Assembly: GCF_003667445.1 (NCBI RefSeq)
Contig: NZ_RCTF01000011.1
Coordinates: 91,863-155,862, forward strand
DNA length: 64,000 bases
Reading direction: 5' to 3'
Origin: Xanthobacter tagetidis
Lineage (GTDB): Bacteria; Pseudomonadota; Alphaproteobacteria; Rhizobiales; Xanthobacteraceae
The position numbers and the translations under genes were made by a program. Positions 38,186 to 47,483 of this stretch are shown piece by piece (the stretch's first letter is position 1; each line of letters begins with the position of its first letter). The notes beneath the pieces were generated by a model. That model did no database searches. It was not told where the DNA came from and saw only the letters and a program-made list of their open reading frames with translations.

Positions 38186-38683
38186 ATGGCCGACCTCAGC
38201 ACCATCAGCTTCACCCTCAACGGCCGGCCGGTCACGGCCCGGATCGCGCCGCACCACACGGTGGTGGAGGTGCTCCAGAACGAGTTCGGCCTGTTCGGCG
38301 CGCGCGAAAGCTGCGGCCAGGGCCTGTGCGGCTGCTGTACCGTCAGGGTGGACGGCGACCCGGTCTCCGGCTGCCTGTTCCTCGCCGCCTTCCTGGAAGG
38401 CACGCGCGTCGACACGGTGGAGAGCCTCGCACGCGGCGGCGTGCCGAGCGTGGTCCAGCAGGCCTTCATCGAGGCCGGGGCGTTCCAGTGCGGCTTCTGC
38501 ACGCCCGGCTTCATCATGATGACCGAGCGCCTGCTGGAGGAGCATCCCGACCCGGACGAGGATCTCATCCGCCACTATCTCTCCGGCAATCTCTGCCGCT
38601 GCGGCACCTATCCGGAAATCGTCGCCGCCGTGCAGCTCGCCGCCCGCCGCAAGAGCGAGGCGCGGCTCGACAAGGCGTCCTGA
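38186..38683 (+). CDS. Molybdenum hydroxylase, [2Fe-2S] small subunit
   Basis: A 165-aa CoxS/XdhC-type ferredoxin subunit. The plant-type cluster ligands are C43, C48 and C51 with C63. The C-terminal helical-bundle cluster uses C102 and C105 (QCGFCTPGF) and C137 and C139 (CRCGTYPE). All eight cysteines are present, so both clusters should form. It follows the large subunit by one base. The gene order FAD-Mo-FeS differs from the commoner Mo-FeS-FAD. Confidence 0.95.
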   Translation: MADLSTISFTLNGRPVTARIAPHHTVVEVLQNEFGLFGARESCGQGLCGCCTVRVDGDPVSGCLFLAAFLEGTRVDTVESLARGGVPSVVQQAFIEAGAFQCGFCTPGFIMMTERLLEEHPDPDEDLIRHYLSGNLCRCGTYPEIVAAVQLAARRKSEARLDKAS

Positions 38684-38797
38684 GGCGTCCGCCGCCACCA
38701 GCCGGAGGAGAGAGCGAACCGCAACGCCACAACAGATCGGACGCAGGCAGGTCGGCGCCAATCCATGAGGCCCGCCGCGATCCTTGGGAGGGAATGC

Positions 38798-40582
38798 ATG
38801 AAGAGGAATGAAGTGCCGGTCGTGTCCAACGCACCGGCTGAACTCGCTTGGGGCAGCGACGTCGCGGCGGCCATGCTGCGCGAGCTGGGCATCGACTATG
38901 TGGCCCTCAACCCCGGCGCCAGCTATCGCGGCCTGCACGACAGCCTCGTGAACTTCCTGGGCAACGAGACGCCCAAGATGCTTCTGTGCATGCACGAGGA
39001 CCATGTGGTCTCCATCGCCCACGGCTATGCCAAGGCCACCGACAGGGCCATGGGCGCGGTGCTGCATTCCAATGTCGGCCTGATGCACGGGCTCATGGGC
39101 GTGTTCAACGCCTATTGCGACCGCATGCCGATGATGATCCTCGGCGCCACCGGCCCGATCGCGCCGGAGATGCGCCGGCCGTGGATCGACTGGATTCACA
39201 CCGCCAAGGACCAGGGCGCGCTGCTGCGCGACTACATCAAGTGGGACGACGAGCCGCGCTCGCCCGAGGGCATCGTCGAGGCGTTCCTGCGCGGCGCGCA
39301 GCTCACCCACATGGAGCCGCGCGCGCCGGTCTATATCTGCCTCGATGCCGGGCTCCAGGAGCAGAAGCTCGCCAAGCCCATCGCCCTCCCCCCGGTCGAG
39401 CGCTACCAGCTCGCCCCGCCGCCGAGCGCGGACGACGCAACGGTCGCGAAGGTCGCCGATCTGCTGCTCGCCGCCAAGGCGCCGCTGCTGCTCTGCGGCC
39501 GCGGCTCGCGGGCGCAGGAGGCGTGGGACGCGCGGGTGAAGCTCGCCGAGCTGCTCAACGCCCGCGTCATGACCTCGCTGCGCGAGCGCGCGGCGTTCCC
39601 GACCGAGCATCCGAACCACGTGGTGCCGCCCTGCTACTGGCTCACCGCCGCCGCCAAGGACCAGGTGCGCGCAGCGGACGTGATCGTCAGCCTCGACTGG
39701 GCGGACTTCAACGGCTTCCTGATGCAGGTGACGCGCGACACCGCGTCGATCCCGGCGAAGCTGGTGCACGTCTCGCTCGACGCCAACCTCCATCGCGGCT
39801 GGAGCATGGACTACTTCGCGCTGCCGCCGGTGGACGTGCCGGTGCTGGCGAGCCCCGACCGCTTCGTCGCCCAGCTCCTCGCCGAGGTGGAGGCGCGCCT
39901 CGCCAAGGGCGGCAAGCCTGCCGCCACGAAGCCCGAGCGCGCCCCGCGCGCGGAGGCCGCCTACAAGGGCAAGCCGGGCGACGAGATCGCCCCGCGCGAC
40001 ATCGAGGTGGCGCTCGCCAAGGCGCGCGGCGACCGGCCATTCTCGCTCGCCCACGTCACCATCGGCTGGGCCGGCGACGTCTATGAGTTCCGCGACCCGC
40101 TGGACTTCCTCGGCCATGACGGCGGGGCGGGCCTCGCCGCCGGTCCCGGCATCACGGTGGGCGCGGCGCTGGCGCTCAAGGACAAGGGCCGCGAGGTGGT
40201 CTCGGTGCTGGGCGACGGCGACTTCCTCCAGGGCGTCACCGCGCTGTGGACCGCCGCGCACTACGAGCTGCCGGCGCTGTTCATCGTCTCCAACAACCGC
40301 TCGAACTTCAACGACGAGCTGCACCAGGAGGCGGTGGCCAAGATCCGTGCCCGGCCGGTGGAGAACCGCTGGATCGGCCAGCGCATGGACGAACCCATGG
40401 TCGACCTCGCCGCCATCGCCCGCGCCCAGGGCGTGGCCGCCGAGGGACCGGTGCGCACCCACGAGGAGATGGAAGCGGCGATCGCCCGCGGCCTCGATCA
40501 CGTGGCCGCCGGCAAGCCCTATCTGATCGACGTGCACGTGGCGGCGGGCTACGCCAGCGCCCCCCTGTCGCGCGGAGAGTGA
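38798..40582 (+). CDS. Thiamine-diphosphate-dependent enzyme (acetolactate synthase/benzoylformate decarboxylase-like)
   Basis: A 594-aa three-domain TPP enzyme. The activating glutamate is E67 in MHEDHVVSIAHGYAKAT. The central FAD/DHS-like domain spans about 205-360, and the TPP/Mg motif runs from GDGDF (472-476) to N499-N500, the expected GDG-x25-NN spacing. A low-complexity Lys/Glu linker (about 370-400) is unusual. The ATG has GGGAGG upstream. Its place after the molybdenum hydroxylase and opposite an aldehyde dehydrogenase suggests decarboxylation of an aromatic or aliphatic 2-oxoacid to an aldehyde. Carboligation (acetolactate-like) is the alternative. No regulatory ilvN-like subunit follows. 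Confidence 0.85.
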   Translation: MKRNEVPVVSNAPAELAWGSDVAAAMLRELGIDYVALNPGASYRGLHDSLVNFLGNETPKMLLCMHEDHVVSIAHGYAKATDRAMGAVLHSNVGLMHGLMGVFNAYCDRMPMMILGATGPIAPEMRRPWIDWIHTAKDQGALLRDYIKWDDEPRSPEGIVEAFLRGAQLTHMEPRAPVYICLDAGLQEQKLAKPIALPPVERYQLAPPPSADDATVAKVADLLLAAKAPLLLCGRGSRAQEAWDARVKLAELLNARVMTSLRERAAFPTEHPNHVVPPCYWLTAAAKDQVRAADVIVSLDWADFNGFLMQVTRDTASIPAKLVHVSLDANLHRGWSMDYFALPPVDVPVLASPDRFVAQLLAEVEARLAKGGKPAATKPERAPRAEAAYKGKPGDEIAPRDIEVALAKARGDRPFSLAHVTIGWAGDVYEFRDPLDFLGHDGGAGLAAGPGITVGAALALKDKGREVVSVLGDGDFLQGVTALWTAAHYELPALFIVSNNRSNFNDELHQEAVAKIRARPVENRWIGQRMDEPMVDLAAIARAQGVAAEGPVRTHEEMEAAIARGLDHVAAGKPYLIDVHVAAGYASAPLSRGE

Positions 40583-40613
40583 CGGCGCCCCTGAAAGAAG
40601 GCGCTGCAGGACG

Positions 40614-40640
40614 GGGGCCGGACACAACAAGCCCGGCCCC
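40614..40640 (+). other. Intercistronic hairpin before the binding-protein gene
   Basis: GGGGCCGG and CCGGCCCC form a perfect 8-bp stem with an 11-base loop. There is no T-run, so this is more likely a processing or stability element that raises binding-protein mRNA than a terminator. Confidence 0.5.
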
Positions 40641-40670
40641 GAGGAGGACACCCGAAAAAAGGAGAGGGAC

Positions 40671-41630
40671 ATGAAACGCCAGATCGCAGCGGCCTTGGCC
40701 GCGACCGTCCTGTTTGCCGGCGCAGCATCCGCCGAGGACTACCCGACCCGCGCCGTGACCATCCTGGTGCCGTTCGCGCCGGGCGGCATCGTCGACATCG
40801 CCGCCCGCGTGGTCGGCGAGCGGCTGCAGCAGAAGTGGGGCCAGCCGGTGGTGATCGAGAACCGCGCCGGTGCCAGCGGCATGATCGCCGCCCAGGCGGC
40901 CGCCAAGGCCAAGCCCGACGGCTACACCCTGCTCGGCGCCGAGGCCGGAGTCAGCATCATCAACGAGCTGATCTTCAAGACCGCGAACTACTCCATGGAG
41001 AAGGACTTCACCCCGATCCTCACCATCACCGACACGCCGATCGTGCTGGTGGCGAACGCCAATGCCGGCATCGGCTCGATGAAGGAGTTCCTGGCGAAGG
41101 CGAAGACCACGGAACTCGACTACGCCTCGCCCGCGACCGGTACCCTCAATCACCTCACCGGCGAGTGGATCGCCATCGAGTCGGGCGCCAAGATCCGCCA
41201 TATCGGCTACAAGGGCGGCGCTCCGGCGGCGACCGCCGTGGCCGGCGGCGAGGTACCGCTGGCGGTGCTGGCCTATTCCTCCGCCAAGCCGTTCGTGGAT
41301 TCCGGCCGCGTGAAGATGCTCGCCGTCACCGACGGCAAGCGCGTGGCGGTGGCCCCGGACCTGCCGACGCTCCAGGAGAGCGGCGTTCCCAATGTCTCTA
41401 CCACCCAGTGGGCCGGCCTGTTCGCGCCCGCCGGCACGCCGCAGCCGATCATCGACAAGATCCAGAAGGACATCGTCGAGGTTCTGGCCCTGCCGGAGGT
41501 GAAGGAGCGCCTCGGCGCGGTGGGCGCCGCGCCGCAGCCCTCCACCTCGGCGGAGTTCGCCGCCCGCCTCAAGAAGGAGCGGGAGCAGTTCAAGAAGATC
41601 GTCAGCGAGGCGAAGGTCGGCGTGAACTGA
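40671..41630 (+). CDS. Tripartite tricarboxylate transporter substrate-binding protein (TctC/Bug family)
   Basis: A 319-aa periplasmic receptor. The signal peptide is MKRQIAAALAATVLFAGAASA. The mature protein starts DYPTRAVTILVPFAPGG, the family hallmark, and also has NRAGASGMIAAQAAAKAKPDGYTLL and FAPAGTPQPIIDKIQ. These proteins bind carboxylates, often aromatic ones such as terephthalate, and pass them to TctAB permeases. An excellent AAAGGAGAGG precedes the ATG. It is the last gene of the operon, and no tctA or tctB is in the window. Confidence 0.93.
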   Translation: MKRQIAAALAATVLFAGAASAEDYPTRAVTILVPFAPGGIVDIAARVVGERLQQKWGQPVVIENRAGASGMIAAQAAAKAKPDGYTLLGAEAGVSIINELIFKTANYSMEKDFTPILTITDTPIVLVANANAGIGSMKEFLAKAKTTELDYASPATGTLNHLTGEWIAIESGAKIRHIGYKGGAPAATAVAGGEVPLAVLAYSSAKPFVDSGRVKMLAVTDGKRVAVAPDLPTLQESGVPNVSTTQWAGLFAPAGTPQPIIDKIQKDIVEVLALPEVKERLGAVGAAPQPSTSAEFAARLKKEREQFKKIVSEAKVGVN

Positions 41631-41676
41631 CCGCGCGGAGGGCGCGCCCGCAGGGGCAGCCTCTCCCCATCTTCGA

Positions 41677-41709
41677 GGGCCGCGCGCCGCAGGGCGCGCG
41701 GCCCTTTTT
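41677..41709 (+). terminator. Rho-independent terminator of the catabolic operon
   Basis: A perfect 12-bp stem (GGGCCGCGCGCC and GGCGCGCGGCCC) with a four-base loop, followed directly by TTTTT. The strongest terminator in the window. Confidence 0.9.
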
Positions 41710-41762
41710 GTTGGCGCCGGAAGCGCCTCAGGCCGCGCCTTTCTTGTTGCCGCCGGCGCGCC

Positions 41763-42659
41763 TCAGGCCGCGGCGGAGGCGGCGGCGAGATCGGCCTTGC
41801 GCCGCAGCGCGCGCTCGCGGGCATAGGAGATGGCGCCCACCAGCAGCAGGAAGCCGACGCCCGTGAGCGCGATCCAGTCGGGCATCACGCCGAACACCAG
41901 CACCTGGATCGCCATGGCCCAGACGATGCAGGAATAGCGGAACGGCATCACCACGGCGACGTTGGCCGCGCGCATGGCGCCGATCATGGCGTTGAAGGCG
42001 ACGGTCGCCACCACGCCAGCCGCCACGGCATAGGCAACGCCGGTGGCATCGAACCCGCGCATTCCCTCGAACAGCATGAGGGGCACGGAGAACACGCTCA
42101 CCCCCACCGCGGCCACCAATGCGGCGAGCGAGGTGGAGCAGCCGGGCGGCAGGCGCCGCGCCGCGAGGTCGCGCACCACGGCGCAGACCATGCCCAGCCC
42201 GGCGACCAGCAGCCAGGGGTCGAAGCCAACGACGGTCGGCCGGATCACCAGGATCACCGCCGCGAACGAGACCAGCACCGCGGTCCAGCGCCACGCGCCC
42301 ACCGGCTCGCGGAACGCCACGGCGGCACCGAGCGTCGCCAGCACCGGCGCGAGCATCAGGATGGCCGTGGCATCGCCGATGGGCAGGTGCACCAGCGCCG
42401 AGATGTAGAGGGAGACGAACAGCACCTCCCCCGCCGTGCGCAGCAGCACCACCTTGTGGATGGCGTCGCGCGGGCGCGCCAGGGCGCCGGCGCGCAGCGC
42501 CAGAATGCCGAGCAGCGGCACCAGGACGAGGCCGCGGATGAACAGCGCCTGGCCGACCGTGAGGCTCTGCGCCGCGAGCTTCAGCAGGGTGTCGTTGCCG
42601 ATCAGCGTCGCCATGGCGAGCATCATCAGCAAGATGCCCTTCCGCTCGTCCTGTTGCAT
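41763..42659 (-). CDS. DMT-family (EamA) transporter
   Basis: A 298-aa protein with about ten membrane helices in two EamA repeats (about 8-140 and 150-285). GNDTLLKLAAQSLTVGQALFIRG at the N-terminus and ISALVHLPIGDATAILMLAPVLATLGA are typical of drug/metabolite exporters. The ATG has AGGAG five bases upstream. It lies 23 bp after the EthD-like gene on the same strand, and 43 bp separate that gene from the GMC oxidoreductase. The three could be one transcript exporting or handling a product of the neighbouring pathway. The substrate is unknown. Confidence 0.85.
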   Translation of the reverse strand: MQQDERKGILLMMLAMATLIGNDTLLKLAAQSLTVGQALFIRGLVLVPLLGILALRAGALARPRDAIHKVVLLRTAGEVLFVSLYISALVHLPIGDATAILMLAPVLATLGAAVAFREPVGAWRWTAVLVSFAAVILVIRPTVVGFDPWLLVAGLGMVCAVVRDLAARRLPPGCSTSLAALVAAVGVSVFSVPLMLFEGMRGFDATGVAYAVAAGVVATVAFNAMIGAMRAANVAVVMPFRYSCIVWAMAIQVLVFGVMPDWIALTGVGFLLLVGAISYARERALRRKADLAAASAAA

Positions 42660-42682
42660 GGGGGCTCCTTGGGCGGCGCCGC

Positions 42683-43267
42683 TCAGAGGCGGCGGAACAC
42701 GCGGGTGCGGGGCTTGAACCAGTCCCGAAGGGCGAGAAAGTCGCGCCAGGGCGTGGCGCGGGCGGCCTGCCGCTCGGGCGAGGCCAATGCCTCCTCGCGG
42801 GCGATATAGTGCAGAGAGAGGCGCGTGGCCGGGAACGGCAGGCGGGCCAGCACGCTGAAGCGGCGCACCATCATCCAGTCGGGCGAGCGCATGAGCAGCG
42901 GGATGTGCTCGGTGTCGTACCAGGCGTCGAACTCGTCCTCGCCCTCGGGCGGCACGTCGAACCAGATGGAGTTCACCACCGGCGCGTCGAGCGCGGCTCC
43001 CGCATCGAGGCCGGGCCGCAGGGTGCGCGACACCTCGCGCAGGAGGTGCCGGGAGAGATCGGCGGGCGCTGGCGGCAGAAGGAGCCCCGCGCCGCTCCCC
43101 GCGCCGGCGGCGTCCAGCTCGGCGATCACGAGGCCGAGCGCGCCCTCGGCGGCCGCATAGCGGCGCGCGGACGCACCGGCGAGCGCATCGGGAAACGCCG
43201 CCGGCGCCTCGGATGCACACTCCCAGTAAAGCGCGAAGGGGCCGGATAGGGGTCCCGCCTCGGTCAC
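42683..43267 (-). CDS. EthD-like / dimeric alpha-beta barrel protein of unknown function
   Basis: A 194-aa protein. The C-terminal half contains [32 protein letters not shown], a pattern (W-Y-x-x-E-H-I-P-x-L) of EthD-type ferredoxin-fold proteins found in catabolic clusters. The N-terminal half is Ala-rich with a YWECASEAP opening and may be a degenerate second copy of the fold. The start is GTG with GGGAGG seven bases upstream. It is sandwiched between the GMC oxidoreductase and the DMT exporter. No catalytic residues can be named. Confidence 0.7.
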   Translation of the reverse strand: MTEAGPLSGPFALYWECASEAPAAFPDALAGASARRYAAAEGALGLVIAELDAAGAGSGAGLLLPPAPADLSRHLLREVSRTLRPGLDAGAALDAPVVNSIWFDVPPEGEDEFDAWYDTEHIPLLMRSPDWMMVRRFSVLARLPFPATRLSLHYIAREEALASPERQAARATPWRDFLALRDWFKPRTRVFRRL

Positions 43268-43310
43268 GTCATCGCCTCCCTGTCCCCTCCCGGGGGTCGC
43301 TCATGTCACC

Positions 43311-44954
43311 TCAGGCCGCGCTGCGACGGTCCTGGAGGATCATGTCTGCCGCCTTCTCGGCGATCATGATGGTGGGCGCATTGGTGTTGCCCGAGGTGAT
43401 GGTGGGCATCACCGAGGCGTCCACCACGCGCAGCCCGCCGATGCCGTGCACCCGGAGCCGCGCATCCACCACGGCGTTCGCATCATTGCCCATACGGCAG
43501 GTGCCGACGGGATGGAAGATGGTCATGCCGTAGCGCCGCGCCGCATCCTTCAGCTCGTCGTCGGTCTGGGCGGTGACCCCCGGCTGCATCTCCTGCGGCG
43601 CGAAGCGCGCCAGAGCGGGCCCGGAAATCGCGCGCCGCACCGCGCGCATGGCGCCGGCGGCGATGTCGAGGTCGCGCTCGTCGGTCAGGAAGTTGAGCTG
43701 GATCTTCGGCGCCGCCATGGGATCGGGCGAGGCGATGCGCACATGGCCCCGGCTGAACGGATTGAGCAGGCAGGCGGAGGCCGTGAAGCCGGGATAGGGA
43801 TGGGGCGCGTCGCCCACCTTGTCGAAGCTCACCGGATAGGCGACGAACTGCACGTTGGGCGTCGCCTGGTCCGGCGAGGAGCGCGTGAACGCGCTCACCA
43901 GAGCCGGCGGAATGGTGAGCGGCCCCTTGCGCAGCAGCGCGTATTGCAGCGCCATCTTGGCCTTGCCGAACAAGGTCGCCGCCTGCTGGTTCAGCGTGAT
44001 GGTGTCCTTCACCTTGAACAGCATGCGCAGGGCCACATGGTCCTGGAGGTTTTCGCCGACGCCGGGCAGATCCGCCACCACCGGGATGCCGAGGTCGCGC
44101 AGCCGCGCGGCGGGCCCGATGCCGGAGCAGGAGAGCGTCTGCGGCGAGCCGACGGCACCGCTGGAGAGGATCACCTCCCCCGCCGCCTTGGCGGCGAACG
44201 TGGCGCCCTCCTGGCGGAATTCCACGCCGGTGCAGCGCTGCCCCTCGAAGGTGAGGCGCTGAACGTGCGCGCCGGTCAGCACCTTGAGGTTGGGCCGCTC
44301 CAGCGCCGGGCGCAGGAACGCGCGCGCGGTGCTCCAGCGCAGGCCGTTGCGGCGCGTGAGGTCGAACCGGCCGACGCCCTCGCTGTCGCCCTTGTTGAAG
44401 TCGTCGGTGGGCTCAAGCCCGGTCTCGATGCAGGCCTTTTCGAACGCGTCGAGGATTTCCCAGCTCTCGCCGATCGGCTCCACGGCCAGTTCGCCGCCGG
44501 CGCCGTGGAACGCGTTGGCGCCCTTGGAATAGTCTTCCGAGCGCTTGAAGTAGGGCAGCACCTCGTCCCAGCCCCAGCCGGGATTGCCGGTGTCGCGCCA
44601 GCGGTCATAGTCCGCCGCCTGCCCGCGGATATAGACCATGGCATTGATGGAGGAGCAGCCGCCCAGCACCTTGCCGCGGGGATACTTGATCTGCCGCCCG
44701 CCCAGGCCCGGCTCGGGCTCGGTGGTGAAGCACCAGTCCACCCGCGGATTGCCGAAGGTGAAGTAGTAGCCGATCGGCACGTGAAGCCAGATGTAGTTGT
44801 CCTTCGGGCCCGCCTCCAGCAGCAGCACGCGCACCGAGGGGTCTTTCGTCAGCCGGTTGGCCAGCACACAGCCGGCCGATCCCGCGCCGACGATGACATA
44901 GTCGAAGGTCCCGGCGTCCTGCGGCGCCGCGCGGCCCACCTGCGCATCTCGCAT
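43311..44954 (-). CDS. GMC-family FAD oxidoreductase (choline/alcohol dehydrogenase-like)
   Basis: A 547-aa flavoenzyme oxidising an alcohol to an aldehyde or ketone. The FAD motif is [17 protein letters not shown] (about residues 19-35). [20 protein letters not shown] is the GMC signature 1 region, [18 protein letters not shown] is signature 2, and the catalytic histidine is H481 in [11 protein letters not shown]. It ends with [18 protein letters not shown]. The ATG follows GGGAA. Choline dehydrogenase is the family label, but aliphatic and aromatic alcohol oxidation is equally possible. Its link to the plus-strand catabolic operon is positional only. Confidence 0.92.
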   Translation of the reverse strand: MRDAQVGRAAPQDAGTFDYVIVGAGSAGCVLANRLTKDPSVRVLLLEAGPKDNYIWLHVPIGYYFTFGNPRVDWCFTTEPEPGLGGRQIKYPRGKVLGGCSSINAMVYIRGQAADYDRWRDTGNPGWGWDEVLPYFKRSEDYSKGANAFHGAGGELAVEPIGESWEILDAFEKACIETGLEPTDDFNKGDSEGVGRFDLTRRNGLRWSTARAFLRPALERPNLKVLTGAHVQRLTFEGQRCTGVEFRQEGATFAAKAAGEVILSSGAVGSPQTLSCSGIGPAARLRDLGIPVVADLPGVGENLQDHVALRMLFKVKDTITLNQQAATLFGKAKMALQYALLRKGPLTIPPALVSAFTRSSPDQATPNVQFVAYPVSFDKVGDAPHPYPGFTASACLLNPFSRGHVRIASPDPMAAPKIQLNFLTDERDLDIAAGAMRAVRRAISGPALARFAPQEMQPGVTAQTDDELKDAARRYGMTIFHPVGTCRMGNDANAVVDARLRVHGIGGLRVVDASVMPTITSGNTNAPTIMIAEKAADMILQDRRSAA

Positions 44955-45241
44955 GCGTTTCCCGCACTTTCCTCGGCGTCCGGACCTCGCGTGGCCCGGT
45001 GGGCGGCGGCGGCCGGAGCTTCTTTGATTCTTGGTCCGCGCCGGCGCAGCGTGTCTGGCGGCGGGGCGGCCGTCTCCGGGCTGCTGCGCTGGGCAGGGGG
45101 GCGATCCGGGATCCGCGCCAGTAGGGTGAATACCCGCTCCCGGCGACGCAAATGACCCTTTCACATGCGAGCATGACGAAAGCTCATGCCAAGGGTCCTG
45201 CCATCGCACCGCCCAAGGCCCATGCAGGGCGCCGGACGCAG

Positions 45242-45270
45242 AAAGGGCGCCGGCCCTGAAGCCGGCGCCC
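45242..45270 (-). terminator. Terminator of the ribosomal alpha operon
   Basis: Downstream of rplQ, GGGCGCCGGC and GCCGGCGCCC make a perfect 10-bp stem with a six-base loop. On the minus strand it is followed by TTTC. Confidence 0.75.
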
Positions 45271-45313
45271 TCCTAAAACTCAGGTCGGAAGGCCGCGCGC
45301 GGGCGGCCTCGCC

Positions 45314-45736
45314 TCACGCCGCCTCGGCTTCCGCCTCGGCCGCCACGCGGGCGCGATCGGCCGCGCCCTTGGCGTCCTCGTCGCGGTCCACGAACTCGAT
45401 CACCGCCACCGGGGTGCAATCGCCGTAGCGGAAGCCGGCCTTGATGATGCGGGTGTAGCCGCCCGGACGCTCCTTGTAGCGCGGCGCCAGCACCTCGAAG
45501 AGGCGCTTCACCACGGCCGGGTCGCGCAGCTCGGCGATCGCCTGGCGGCGGGCGTGCAGGTCGCCCCGGCGGGCGAGCGTCACCAGCTTCTCGACGACCG
45601 GACGCAGGTCCTTCGCCTTCGGCAGGGTGGTGACGATCTGCTCGTGGGTGATGAGGGCGCCCGCGAGGTTCGAGAACATCGCCTTGCGATGCTCCCAGGT
45701 GCGGTTGAACTTGCGATGTACCTTGCCGTGACGCAT
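45314..45736 (-). CDS. rplQ: 50S ribosomal protein L17
   Basis: 140 aa. [46 protein letters not shown] and [17 protein letters not shown] are invariant L17 segments. The C-terminal tail is Ala/Glu-rich (from about residue 118), as in other alphaproteobacteria. AGGAG lies upstream of the ATG. It is the last gene of rpsM-rpsK-rpoA-rplQ, 104 bp after rpoA. Confidence 0.97.
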   Translation of the reverse strand: MRHGKVHRKFNRTWEHRKAMFSNLAGALITHEQIVTTLPKAKDLRPVVEKLVTLARRGDLHARRQAIAELRDPAVVKRLFEVLAPRYKERPGGYTRIIKAGFRYGDCTPVAVIEFVDRDEDAKGAADRARVAAEAEAEAA

Positions 45737-45840
45737 GACGGCGAACTCCTGAAGATGGCGGCGTTGCGAGCCGATGGAAACAAGCGGCTCGGGCCGCGCC
45801 AAAGGATTGCGGCGGCGCGGGACGCCGCCTTTGGGTTCGG

Positions 45841-46857
45841 TCAGTAATGCTCCTCGAAGCGCTTGGCCAGCTCTTCGATGTTCTCCGGCGGCCAGCCGGG
45901 CACTTCCATGCCCAGATGCAGGCCCATGGAGGCAAGCACTTCCTTGATCTCGTTCAGCGACTTGCGCCCGAAGTTCGGCGTGCGGAGCATCTCCGTCTCG
46001 CTCTTCTGGATCAGGTCGCCGATATAGACGATGTTGTCGTTCTTCAGGCAGTTGGCCGAGCGCACGGAAAGCTCCAGCTCGTCCACCTTCTTCAGCAGCG
46101 CCGGGGAGAACGGAAGCGTCTGGATGGCGGTCTGCTCGCTCTCGCGCTTGGGCTCCTCGAAGTTGACGAAGATCTCCAGCTGGTCCTGCAGGATGCGCGC
46201 GGCATAAGCGAGCGCGTCCTCGGCCGTGATCGAGCCGTCGGTCTCGATCTGCATGGTGAGCTTGTCATAGTCGAGAATCTGGCCCTCGCGGGTGTTCTCG
46301 ACCTTGTAGGAGACCTTGCGCACCGGCGAATAGAGGCTGTCGATCGGGATGAGGCCGATCGGCGCGTCCTCGGGCCGGTTGCGGTCGGCCGGCACGTAGC
46401 CCTTGCCGGTGTCGATCGTGAACTCGATGCGCAGCTCCGCGCCGTCGTCCAGCGTGCAGATGGGCAGGTTCGGGTTGAGAACCTGAATGTCGCCCACGGT
46501 CTGGATGTCGCCGGCGGTGAGCACGCCCGGGCCGGTCTTCTTCGCCACCATGCGCTTGGGGCCTTCGCCCTGCATCTTGATGGCGATGTCCTTCACGTTG
46601 AGGATGATGTCGGTGACGTCCTCACGCACGCCCGGGATGGACGAGAATTCGTGCAGCACCCCGTCGATGTGGATCGACGTCACCGCGGCGCCCTGCAGCG
46701 AGGAGAGCAGGATGCGGCGCAGGGCGTTGCCGAGCGTCATGCCGAAGCCGCGCTCCAGCGGCTCGGCGACGACGGTCGCGAGACGCCGGGGATCGTGGCC
46801 CGGATTGACCTGCAGCTTCTCGGGCTTGATCAGCTCTTGCCAGTTCTTCTGAATCAC
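45841..46857 (-). CDS. rpoA: DNA-directed RNA polymerase subunit alpha
   Basis: 338 aa from the GTG at 46857, giving the usual rhizobial N-terminus (M)[11 protein letters not shown] behind a good AAGGTGA. A GTG three codons upstream would add MIQ. The assembly domain covers about 1-230 ([23 protein letters not shown]). The C-terminal domain that contacts UP elements and activators lies at about 250-320 ([24 protein letters not shown]). Between rpsK and rpoA is a GC hairpin (about 46954-46978), possibly a translational or processing element. Confidence 0.97.
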   Translation of the reverse strand: MIQKNWQELIKPEKLQVNPGHDPRRLATVVAEPLERGFGMTLGNALRRILLSSLQGAAVTSIHIDGVLHEFSSIPGVREDVTDIILNVKDIAIKMQGEGPKRMVAKKTGPGVLTAGDIQTVGDIQVLNPNLPICTLDDGAELRIEFTIDTGKGYVPADRNRPEDAPIGLIPIDSLYSPVRKVSYKVENTREGQILDYDKLTMQIETDGSITAEDALAYAARILQDQLEIFVNFEEPKRESEQTAIQTLPFSPALLKKVDELELSVRSANCLKNDNIVYIGDLIQKSETEMLRTPNFGRKSLNEIKEVLASMGLHLGMEVPGWPPENIEELAKRFEEHY

Positions 46858-46987
46858 TTGGATCACCTTGCTTTCTCGCCGGGCGGCGTCGGGGCGTATC
46901 GGCAGCCCCGTCGCTCATGCCCGTCCCGAATGGGGAGAAAAACCGGGCAGTAGACCCGTGGGGCACGCGCCCCGCGGGAGAGGCCGA

Positions 46988-47377
46988 TCAGACGCGGCGG
47001 CGCTTGCGCGGACGGCAGCCATTGTGCGGGATCGGCGTCACGTCGCGGATCGAGGTGACGAGGAAGCCCGCCGCCTGGAGCGCGCGCAGCGCCGACTCGC
47101 GGCCCGAGCCGGGGCCGGACACTTCCACCTCAAGGGTGCGCATGCCGTGCTCGGCGGCCTTGCGCGCCGCGTCCTCGGCCGCGACCTGCGCCGCGTACGG
47201 GGTGGACTTGCGCGAGCCCTTGAAACCCATGGCGCCGGCCGAGGACCAGGAGATGGTGTTCCCCTGCGCGTCGGTGATGGTGATCATGGTGTTGTTGAAC
47301 GAGGCGCTCACATGGGCGACGCCCGAGGCGATGTTCTTGCGCTCGCGGCGCTTCACGCGTGTTGCTTCTTTGGCCAT
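46988..47377 (-). CDS. rpsK: 30S ribosomal protein S11
   Basis: 129 aa. [49 protein letters not shown] and [17 protein letters not shown] are diagnostic. AAGGA precedes the ATG. It is the second gene of the alpha operon. Confidence 0.98.
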   Translation of the reverse strand: MAKEATRVKRRERKNIASGVAHVSASFNNTMITITDAQGNTISWSSAGAMGFKGSRKSTPYAAQVAAEDAARKAAEHGMRTLEVEVSGPGSGRESALRALQAAGFLVTSIRDVTPIPHNGCRPRKRRRV

Positions 47378-47426
47378 GTCTTCCTTGATCCTTCAGGCGC
47401 GCCCGTAACTCCAGGCGCTCGGGATG

Positions 47427-47455
47427 GCCCCCACGGAAAATATTCCGTCGGGGGC
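47427..47455 (-). other. Hairpin between rpsM and rpsK
   Basis: GCCCCC-ACGGAA and TTCCGT-CGGGGGC pair in a 12-bp stem with one bulged base and a four-base loop. No T-run follows, so it probably affects processing or stability and does not terminate. Confidence 0.45.
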
Positions 47456-47483
47456 GGGTCGCGTCAGCGGGCTTGCGCGCCGC

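Noticed and set aside
34551..38683. Aerobic CO dehydrogenase (coxGMLS)
   Set aside because: The large-subunit loop is ALRGFG, not AYxCSFR or AYRGAG, and the surrounding genes are catabolic. Xanthine-dehydrogenase-type hydroxylase fits better.
35800..40672. 922- and 850-codon minus-strand frames across the molybdenum hydroxylase and TPP genes
   Set aside because: Antisense shadows of genes with intact catalytic motifs; no Shine-Dalgarno and no domain.
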